Positions 28,336 to 34,153 of a DNA stretch of 34,153 bases are shown here, piece by piece. The position numbers and the translations under genes are program-made. The notes below the pieces were generated by a model. It had not been told where the DNA came from. It did not search any database and was given only the letters and a program-made list of their open reading frames with translations. Position 1 is the stretch's first letter. Each line of letters opens with the position of its first letter. Source of the stretch: a virus. Where the stretch lies: the IMG/VR virus record IMGVR_UViG_3300035660_000048, positions 1 through 34,153 of that record. One strand, 5' to 3'.

Positions 28336-29612
28336 GCAGGATCGTTCTCGAAATCACAGGCGATTCCAGCGGTGCGATTCAGGCCGTCACGCTCGTCGAG
28401 CAGAAACTGAACTCGGCGGCGAACTCCGTCACGGCAGCCGGCAAGCGCATGCAGGATTCGATTCGCATGCCTGGCGCCGCGGAGCCCGGAGCGGGCCTCA
28501 ACGCTGTGAACATCCAAATGGCTCGGCTCACGCAGACCGCGACAAGCGCGTCCGAACGGATGCTCGGCATGACCTACTCCCTCAAATCTATGGACCCGAC
28601 GAATCTCGCCTACGTCGCGACGAGCATGGCTAGGATTGCGATCAACGCATCGGCTGCCGGTTCATCGGCGAGCGCGATGGGGACGGTGCTGGCTAAGCTC
28701 GCGCCCATGCTCGCAGTTGCCGGGCAAGCGGCGGTCGGATTCGGCGTAGCGATCGCCGGATGGAATCTCGGCAAATGGCTCGGCGAGGTCACAGGGATCG
28801 GTCCGGCGATCGGCGAAGCAATCGCGGGACTCAAGCAGATTCGCGAGGAGGCGGCCCTCACCGAGGCAGCCGCGATCGCCGCCCGCAAGGGACTGACGGA
28901 TTCACAGCGAGCGGCGGCCGCCGCCGTCGGTTATACGCTTGAACAGATGATCGTTTTCTCGAACGAGGCGCGGAAGTTCCAGGAGACGGCTGGTCTGGGA
29001 TTCTCTGATCTCGCCAAACGGCTCGCCAAAGATGCGATCAAAAGCGTTGGCGACATGGGCACCGTCTATACGGTCACGGCTGTTGAACTCCGCCGTCGCG
29101 CGGAGGAGGATGCTCTCAAGCTGGCGAAATCCCATGACGTGACGATAAAGAAAATCGCCGAAACGCAGATCGAAACCGTCGCCGCTCTCCAGGATTGGCA
29201 GACGGAGAACTTCCGCATGGCCGAGGAGCAGCGCTTGGCCATCTCGAAGTCGACGGCGGACGAGATGATCGGCGATGTGAATCGGGTCGTCGCCGCGCAA
29301 GTGGTGGCGACGATGTGGTTCGCTCGGACCGCCGGTGTGACGGGCTACGGGCTCGGCCCCGGGCCGGCTGTCGTGATCCCGAATCTGGAGGCGCCGCCGG
29401 TGAGCCAGCCGGGCAGCCCGATCGGCTACGCGAACTATGCTCAGCCCGGCGGCGGCACGCCGAGCTCGGGCGTCGTCTCCATTGTGAATGCGAACGTGGC
29501 GATCAATGCGGGCGCAATCGTCGATCCGGCGAACGTCCGAGCAGCAGCCGCACTCCTCGGCTCCGAGATCGCAAAACAGACGGCCCGGAATCAGATCACC
29601 GTCATCGGTTGA
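28332..29612 (+). CDS. Tape measure protein candidate (short)
   Basis: 426 residues; start overlaps the previous stop. Helical throughout, with Ala/Ser/Gln-rich N-terminal coiled coil (LVEQKLNSAANSVTAAGKRM), a hydrophobic Ala/Gly region at about 118-155 (LAPMLAVAGQAAVGFGVAIA) typical of tape measures, further coiled coil and a Gly/Pro-rich end. Follows the GT chaperone as expected. A tape measure of this length predicts a tail of roughly 60 nm by the usual 0.15 nm per residue, shorter than most siphoviruses. Confidence 0.65.
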   Translation: MSRIVLEITGDSSGAIQAVTLVEQKLNSAANSVTAAGKRMQDSIRMPGAAEPGAGLNAVNIQMARLTQTATSASERMLGMTYSLKSMDPTNLAYVATSMARIAINASAAGSSASAMGTVLAKLAPMLAVAGQAAVGFGVAIAGWNLGKWLGEVTGIGPAIGEAIAGLKQIREEAALTEAAAIAARKGLTDSQRAAAAAVGYTLEQMIVFSNEARKFQETAGLGFSDLAKRLAKDAIKSVGDMGTVYTVTAVELRRRAEEDALKLAKSHDVTIKKIAETQIETVAALQDWQTENFRMAEEQRLAISKSTADEMIGDVNRVVAAQVVATMWFARTAGVTGYGLGPGPAVVIPNLEAPPVSQPGSPIGYANYAQPGGGTPSSGVVSIVNANVAINAGAIVDPANVRAAAALLGSEIAKQTARNQITVIG

Positions 29613-29640
29613 TAGGACGAATGAGACCGATAGGACCTAT
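29611..29640. repeat. Type B array 17 (reverse orientation)
   Basis: GATAGGACGAATGAGACCGA, TAGGACCTAT, between tape measure and the next tail gene. Confidence 0.8.
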
Positions 29641-29645
29641 CTGAG

Positions 29646-30008
29646 ATGGCCATCACATTCCAGAGTGGCGGCACGACGGTCACGCCCCGGAGCTACGGCT
29701 ATCCGGTCGAGATCACGCGCCGCCGTGTGCAGGCCCAGCAGGAGCTCGCAGCCGGAGCGCTCCGCGTGCAAGATGCGGGCACGGAGATCGCCCAGTGGAC
29801 GCTGACCTGGTCGGCGATCGCCCAGAGCGATCACGACGCGCTCCTCGCGTTCTGGCGGCTCGTCGCCGGAGCGAAAACTCCGTTCAGTTTCACCGATCAC
29901 TCGGGCGTCGCCCATACCGTCCGCTGGACGAACGGTTGGGCGTGCTCCGAGATTGGGTATCAGATTTACAAACTGACCATCATGTTGCGCGAGGAGATCG
30001 CGGGATAG
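29646..30008 (+). CDS. Minor tail protein
   Basis: 120 residues. ITFQSGGTTVTPRSYGYPVE, TEIAQWTLTWSAIAQSDHDA, LLAFWRLVAGAKTPFSFTDH and YKLTIMLREE resemble small minor tail/distal tail proteins that link tape measure and hub. TAG stop overlaps the AGGAGG ribosome site of the next gene. Confidence 0.55.
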   Translation: MAITFQSGGTTVTPRSYGYPVEITRRRVQAQQELAAGALRVQDAGTEIAQWTLTWSAIAQSDHDALLAFWRLVAGAKTPFSFTDHSGVAHTVRWTNGWACSEIGYQIYKLTIMLREEIAG

Positions 30009-30018
30009 GAGGTCTGTC

Positions 30019-30243
30019 ATGGAAAACGCCCGTCGTCCTTGCATCACGATCACGTTGACGAATGGAATCAATCTCGACGCGAACCATCTGGCCATTGTGA
30101 AAGCTCCAGGTAGCGGATATCTCCTGGTCTTCGAGAGTTCCGGCCACATGGAGCGAGCGAAACTTGAGGAAATCGCGGACCTCGGTTTGGCCTTCAATGT
30201 GGGGACCTGGTGTCCGTGGTGTGACCAACGCATCTCCGACTGA
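30019..30243 (+). CDS. Small protein with CPWC motif, unknown
   Basis: 74 residues; AGGAGG upstream. Beta-rich (CITITLTNGINLDANHLAIV) with WCPWC near the end, similar to a thioredoxin-type or zinc-binding CxxC but too short for a thioredoxin. Lies between minor tail and hub genes. A hairpin follows its stop at once. Confidence 0.5.
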   Translation: MENARRPCITITLTNGINLDANHLAIVKAPGSGYLLVFESSGHMERAKLEEIADLGLAFNVGTWCPWCDQRISD

Positions 30244-30280
30244 CCGACGAAGTAATCTCGTCGGCTGAAAGCTGATAGCT
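30244..30280 (+). other. Stem-loop plus type D repeat before the hub gene
   Basis: CCGACGA / TCGTCGG (30244-30264) is a perfect 7-bp stem with a 7-nt loop directly after the stop codon. GGCTGAAAGCTGATAGCT (type D) follows and abuts the ATG at 30281. No SD is visible, so the hub start depends on coupling or on the repeat. Confidence 0.6.
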
Positions 30281-33004
30281 ATGCGCACCTTCACCGATCC
30301 CTATATCGCCGCGAAGAACACCGCCGGCTCGGCGCCGATCGTCCTCGTCGAGCTCGTGTTCCCCGATCAGACCTACTATCTCTCCGAACGCGATTTCTCA
30401 TTCAACGGCCGCCTCTACGCCGGCCGGATCATCTCCACCGGCGGCCTGGAACAGTATCCCGACGTGGCCGCACTCGGGCAGACGACGCTCGTCCTCGACA
30501 ATTCGGACAACTGGCTCTCCCGCCAGTTCGCCGCGTATCCACCGGAGAATCGCCTCGTCCGCATCTATTTCACATTCGCGGGACTGACGGCGGACGATCT
30601 CCCCGATCCGTGGGTCGGCGTGATCGCCGCTCCGATCATCTGCGAGCAGGGGCGAATCCAGTTCGATGCCGTCGAGAGATCCTACGCCTTCCCGAAACAG
30701 ATCGGCGAGGTCATCAACACGACCGATTACGCCGACGCCGATCCGGCGGAGATGGGCCGCTGCATCCCGATCGTCTACGGCTCCCTCTCGAATCTCCGAG
30801 GCCGGCTCATCAAAACCGCCTGGCATTCCCCGCTCTACGGCTCGATCACCGATGACGATACGACGCTGACCGTGAACGATGCGAGCCGATTTCCGTCATC
30901 CGGCACCGTCCAGATCGACGATGAGGAGATCACGTACTCCGGGAAATCCACGAACACGCTGACCGGTCTGGGCCGGGGAACGAACGGGACCGCCGCCGCC
31001 GATCACACCCACGGCACCGATGTCGTCGTGAAGACAACGGAAATCTATGCATTCGCGGCTCACGAGTGCAATGCGATTGGCAATCTCAAGGGCGACGGCC
31101 AGCCACTCTCCGGCGAGAGCGTGAATCTCAACGACACGACCTCGTTCCCTGGGAAAACGCTGGCGACAGTCACGTTCCCCACGAAGCCGCGCGTCGATGT
31201 CGTCGAGAGCGCGCCCGTCCGCATGCAGATCGAGATGGAGGCCGACAACGGATCGAGCGCGCTGAATCCGACCTATGCCTGCGGCCTTCACGGCGACTAT
31301 ACGAACACAAACCACGCGACGGTGAAACAGGCCGCAGCCGAACTCAAGGTCAAGCGCAACAGCGCCGCCGGGGGCATCGGTGAGATTCTCCGAGCATGGA
31401 TCGCCTGCGAATACGCCGAGTCGAAACTCCGTCCAGCCGACACGATCGCCCTCCATTATTCGACCGGCAGCCCGACGAAGAACCTCGACAAACCGGCGAC
31501 CGATGATATTGTCGCGGGCCAGACCCATCTGCATGATCAAAATGTCATGAGTGCGAGTTTGTTCGCGCAGTTCGTTCAAAAACTCGCCGAGGGTGGTTCT
31601 GCGTGCCAACTCACGAATGAGGCCAATGCCGGCGATCAACACCTGAGCACCTATGCCAGATTCACCTATACAGGCACGTATCAGTATCTCCGAATCACCT
31701 GGCCCGATCCCGTCGCCATCGGCTCTGGTGGCCTATCCGTCAAGCGGGTCAGGATGAAAATCTACCACGTAGAATCGGTCGATGTCTTCGCCCTCAGAAT
31801 GAAACTCACGATCGGAGGAAGCTCCCGAACATACAACGTTCCGTATGCCTCCAGTCTAGCGACTTCAGTCGATGGCTGGTGGGACATTACGTCACTGAGC
31901 CAGATTATCGACAACATTGCCGCCTGGACGCTCGACGTGTATCCCACGAACGGCGAAGGGGCATATAGCTGTGACGTTTACGAGGCATGGATCGAGGTTG
32001 AATACCAGCCAAACACCGTTCAGAACACTGATCCGGGCGCGACGAGCTACACCCGCCACGTTACCGACTACCTCGACATCTCCTCCCTCGTCGCCGGCGA
32101 CTGGGCATGGTTCACAGGGAAAACCGCGCACGTCCTCTACTCCGGCAGCGCCAACGGCGTCGAGTGCTATGTGTTCCGAGTCTGGTTCGAGGTCGAATAT
32201 AGGGCGAGGAGAAAACAGGTCGCGGAGGCGGTGACCGCCGATATCCAGGGCGCCAAGTACGCCGGCGCACTCGTCAACTACGCATGGGATGTCGTTCGAC
32301 ATTTCTGCGTCACGTATCTGGCGATTCCGGTTGATGACTGGCTCGAGTATTCCGACTGGCAGGCGGATTTCTGGGCCACCACATACTACTGGTTCATTCA
32401 GGGCATCGTCGATGAGCGGGTCGATCCGGTCGCCGTTCTCCAGGGGATGCTCGAGGAATCGTTCAGCCGACTCTACTGGGAGGGCGGCAAACCGCGTGCT
32501 CGGATGATTCCGAGCTCGGTCAGTTCCACCGTGAAAACGATCTCGCACAGCCAGATCGACGGCGCGATTCGCGTCACTCGCACGGCGATCACCGACCTGG
32601 TAAACGAGATCATCCTCCCCTACGATCGGGACTGGTCGCAGGACACCGCCGTTTATAAGAAAACCTATCGGCTCGCCGATGCCGCGAGCCAGACGCGATA
32701 CGGTGTGGTGCAGAGCCGGTTGCTCCAATGTCGCTGGCGGCGGTATTCCACGTATGCCATCTACCGTTCGGTCGAGAAACTCGCCGCCCTGATGATCGCT
32801 CGGCAGAAGGACGTGAAACGGCAGTTCGAGTTCACGACGTTGCTCGACTGCATCGAGCTCCAGCGTGGCGATGCGATCACGCTCGACTCGCCGAGGGACG
32901 GGATCAACGCCGTCACAGCCATCGTCGAGCAGATCACATTCGAGCTCGGCCGGCTCGCCGACGGCCAGCCACACAGGTATCGGATCGTCGCGAGAGAATT
33001 GTAA
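30281..33004 (+). CDS. Large tail tip / hub-like protein
   Basis: 907 residues, the largest tail gene. N-terminus (APIVLVELVFPDQTYYLSER, DFSFNGRLYAGRII, LVLDNSDNWLSRQF) resembles tail proteins that form the tip. EEITYSGKSTNTLTGLGRGT near 210-230 is a motif common in phage hub/fibre proteins. The middle (about 330-610) is beta-rich with repeats of WFEVEYRARR/WIEVEYQP type, and the end (ALMIARQKDVKRQFEFTTLL, IELQRGDAITLDSPRDGIN) is like late domains of tail hub proteins. No lysozyme motif was seen. Ends before the lysis-type genes. Confidence 0.65.
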   Translation: MRTFTDPYIAAKNTAGSAPIVLVELVFPDQTYYLSERDFSFNGRLYAGRIISTGGLEQYPDVAALGQTTLVLDNSDNWLSRQFAAYPPENRLVRIYFTFAGLTADDLPDPWVGVIAAPIICEQGRIQFDAVERSYAFPKQIGEVINTTDYADADPAEMGRCIPIVYGSLSNLRGRLIKTAWHSPLYGSITDDDTTLTVNDASRFPSSGTVQIDDEEITYSGKSTNTLTGLGRGTNGTAAADHTHGTDVVVKTTEIYAFAAHECNAIGNLKGDGQPLSGESVNLNDTTSFPGKTLATVTFPTKPRVDVVESAPVRMQIEMEADNGSSALNPTYACGLHGDYTNTNHATVKQAAAELKVKRNSAAGGIGEILRAWIACEYAESKLRPADTIALHYSTGSPTKNLDKPATDDIVAGQTHLHDQNVMSASLFAQFVQKLAEGGSACQLTNEANAGDQHLSTYARFTYTGTYQYLRITWPDPVAIGSGGLSVKRVRMKIYHVESVDVFALRMKLTIGGSSRTYNVPYASSLATSVDGWWDITSLSQIIDNIAAWTLDVYPTNGEGAYSCDVYEAWIEVEYQPNTVQNTDPGATSYTRHVTDYLDISSLVAGDWAWFTGKTAHVLYSGSANGVECYVFRVWFEVEYRARRKQVAEAVTADIQGAKYAGALVNYAWDVVRHFCVTYLAIPVDDWLEYSDWQADFWATTYYWFIQGIVDERVDPVAVLQGMLEESFSRLYWEGGKPRARMIPSSVSSTVKTISHSQIDGAIRVTRTAITDLVNEIILPYDRDWSQDTAVYKKTYRLADAASQTRYGVVQSRLLQCRWRRYSTYAIYRSVEKLAALMIARQKDVKRQFEFTTLLDCIELQRGDAITLDSPRDGINAVTAIVEQITFELGRLADGQPHRYRIVAREL

Positions 33005-33060
33005 GCCCGATCTGTGATCGGGCGTTCGGACTTCGGCGGGAGCCGCTCGCAGCGGGAACG
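33005..33060 (+). other. Two stem-loops between hub and holin-like genes
   Basis: GCCCGATC-TGT-GATCGGGC (33005-33023) is a perfect 8-bp stem starting 1 nt after the hub stop. The second is CCGCT-CGC-AGCGG (33043-33055), enclosed by CGTTC (33023-33027) and GAACG (33056-33060). No T-tract follows, so they look more like mRNA processing or stability elements than terminators. AGGAGG for the next gene follows. Confidence 0.65.
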
Positions 33061-33078
33061 CGTGAGAGGAGGTCCGCT

Positions 33079-33324
33079 ATGTTTGAGTGGATTCTGCGAA
33101 AGGTGCTCGGCAGCGCGATGTTTGAGAAGTTCGTCGGCACGAAGGTCGCCATGGCCATCGCCGCGCTCGTCGTCGTCCTGATCAACCACGGGCTGATCAG
33201 CCCCGAGGATCAGACCTCGGCGGCGACGGTGCTCACCGACGCGATCGCCGGGCTCGTCGCCGTCGCCTTCATGATCGCCCGCGCATGGACCGACACCACG
33301 GCGATCCGGGGCGGTCGGAAATAG
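33079..33324 (+). CDS. Holin-like small membrane protein
   Basis: 81 residues; AGGAGG at about 33067-33072. Two hydrophobic segments (VAMAIAALVVVLINHGLI and IAGLVAVAFMIARAW) separated by a short acidic loop, and a basic C-terminus: the class II holin pattern. Similar small proteins with these helices occur next to tail genes. TAG stop in array 18. Holin role is inferred; no endolysin is seen nearby. Confidence 0.6.
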   Translation: MFEWILRKVLGSAMFEKFVGTKVAMAIAALVVVLINHGLISPEDQTSAATVLTDAIAGLVAVAFMIARAWTDTTAIRGGRK

Positions 33325-33358
33325 GCCCTATCGGTCCTATCCGTCCTATTCGTCCTGT
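33321..33358. repeat. Type B array 18
   Basis: ATAGGCCCTATCGGTCCTAT, CCGTCCTATTCGTCCTG: four units, first giving the upstream TAG stop. Confidence 0.9.
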
Positions 33359-33384
33359 GAGGCCAGGCCAGAGGAGGTGCGATT

Positions 33385-33942
33385 ATGCGAGCGTTGCTTG
33401 TTGTTTGTGTGGCTCTCGCCCTGATTCTGCCGGGCTGCCTGGCCAGGAAAACCAGCGAGAGCGTCAGCGAGTTGGGCGTAGTGTCGAAATTCGAGAGACG
33501 GACGGCTCAGGAGGGATCGTATTTCGAGATGGGATTCCCAGTCGTCCAGCGGAATCGGAAGCCCGCCGTCAGCACGTGGGCAGGAGCGGCCGGCGAGATG
33601 TTCCGCATGGTCCCGGACACAGTGAAATCCGTTACCGATCCCACGCTCGAGGTTCTCTCGGCCGCGACTGCGCCCGTGTTCTGGCTCATCAGCTTCGGGA
33701 CAGCTGGCGATGTCATGCAGAAGCTCATTCCAGACTACAGCGCGACGCAGAACGGCCTCGTCCGAGGCGATGGCCAACTCTATCTCTGGAGAGCCGATGA
33801 GGTTACGCAGGAGGAACGAGCCGACGGCACTATCGTCGTGCATCTGAGAGGAGTGGAGTTGCGGGCTCAGGCAGAGCCAACGCCGATTCCTGTGCCGATC
33901 CTACTGATGTCCGGGGTGAGTCCGACGCCGACCACGCCATAA
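33385..33942 (+). CDS. Lipoprotein, possible outer-spanin-like or lysogenic protein
   Basis: 185 residues; GAGGAGG upstream. Signal peptide MRALLVVCVALALILPGC with lipobox LPGC at 15-18, so a predicted lipidated envelope protein. The rest has no known fold; a helical segment (WAGAAGEMFRMVPDTVKSVT) and a Pro-rich end (PTPIPVPILL) are visible. Last gene of the window, followed by terminators. It could be a spanin-like lysis component or a superinfection-exclusion lipoprotein. Confidence 0.55.
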   Translation: MRALLVVCVALALILPGCLARKTSESVSELGVVSKFERRTAQEGSYFEMGFPVVQRNRKPAVSTWAGAAGEMFRMVPDTVKSVTDPTLEVLSAATAPVFWLISFGTAGDVMQKLIPDYSATQNGLVRGDGQLYLWRADEVTQEERADGTIVVHLRGVELRAQAEPTPIPVPILLMSGVSPTPTTP

Positions 33943-33945
33943 TCC

Positions 33946-33968
33946 ACCGGCATATCAGCCGGTTTCCG
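33946..33968 (+). terminator. Terminator-like hairpin after the last gene
   Basis: ACCGGC / GCCGGT stem (33946-33963) with a 6-nt loop and a short TTCC end, 3 nt after the TAA stop. Confidence 0.6.
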
Positions 33969-34011
33969 TCGGCGTATCGGTGTTCGTCTCACCCGTCCGA
34001 ATCGCCACGAT

Positions 34012-34050
34012 CCGGCCCGGCAATCGTCACTAGCCGGGCCGGCGTATTTT
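34012..34050 (+). terminator. Strong terminator-like hairpin
   Basis: CCGGCCCGGC (34012-34021) and GCCGGGCCGG (34033-34042) form a 10-bp stem with an 11-nt loop, followed by CGTATTTT. Confidence 0.75.
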
Positions 34051-34058
34051 CGGCCCCG

Positions 34059-34082
34059 CATTCCGTCCAGAGGAATGTTTTT
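34059..34082 (+). terminator. Intrinsic terminator
   Basis: CATTCC / GGAATG stem with 7-nt loop and TTTTT at 34078-34082. The remaining 71 bases hold a TATAAT at 34094-34099 without a -35 match and no gene. Confidence 0.7.
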
Positions 34083-34153
34083 GGGGTTCGAGTTATAATC
34101 GATCGGGGACGAAGTTATCTCCGCCCGCTACAGAATGCTTCGACCGCCGACGA

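Noticed and set aside
34094-34099. TATAAT near the right end as a promoter
   Set aside because: No recognisable -35 and the downstream gene, if any, is outside the window.

Overview
This window is most of a transposable (Mu-like) prophage or phage genome. It reads left to right on the + strand, apart from a divergent repressor that runs off the left edge. Transposition, control and head genes follow the Mu plan: CI-like repressor (-), Cro/Ner-like regulator, DDE transposase (MuA-like), AAA+ target protein (MuB-like), GemA-like protein, small and large terminase, DUF935 portal fused to a gpF-like domain, I/Z-type protease-scaffold, gpT-like capsid, gp36-like and gpG-like proteins. The tail is of the long non-contractile (siphovirus) kind: two tail-tube-like proteins, a frameshifted gpG/gpGT chaperone pair, tape measure, minor tail proteins and a 907-residue hub-like protein. 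No sheath, contractile baseplate or tyrosine integrase is visible. This matches the B3/D3112 type of transposable siphophage rather than Mu itself.

The host is unknown. DNA is GC-rich and almost every gene junction carries short degenerate repeat arrays, six kinds of which I name A to F. A, B, C and F have a period of about 9 bp, D and E of about 7 bp. I recall similar strings from genomes of Planctomycetota and other poorly cultured phyla (PVC-like, Hydrogenedentes/Sumerlaeota-like), so such a host is a guess and not something shown by a marker gene.

Layout: 1-804, immunity region with a consensus promoter at 503-531. 805-3508, small DNA-binding, zinc-ribbon and coiled-coil early proteins. 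3551-6696, transposase and ATPase. 6738-9874, small early proteins, GemA-like protein and an excisionase-type HTH. 10003-11573, a self-contained cassette with its own promoter, attenuator-like terminator, repeated hairpins, a SWIM zinc-finger protein, a 335-residue protein and a terminator. 11715-14604, membrane protein, repetitive fibre and small structural proteins. 14628-22177, packaging and head, closed by a strong terminator. 22289-33004, head completion and tail. 33079-33942, holin-like protein and lipoprotein, then three terminator-like hairpins.

The most notable signals are: (i) repeat arrays that supply stop codons, start codons or in-frame linkers; (ii) a canonical -1 slippery site A AAA AAC at 26760-26766 that opens a 106-codon zinc-ribbon extension; (iii) two nearly identical promoters, each placing a hairpin at the very start of its transcript; (iv) a hairpin 10-mer GGCGRCTGCC repeated four times around the 10 kb cassette; (v) a 36-bp near-palindrome of three GTTCATGAAC-type units before the portal gene. 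All functional assignments come from reading the sequence and recalling families; no database search was run.
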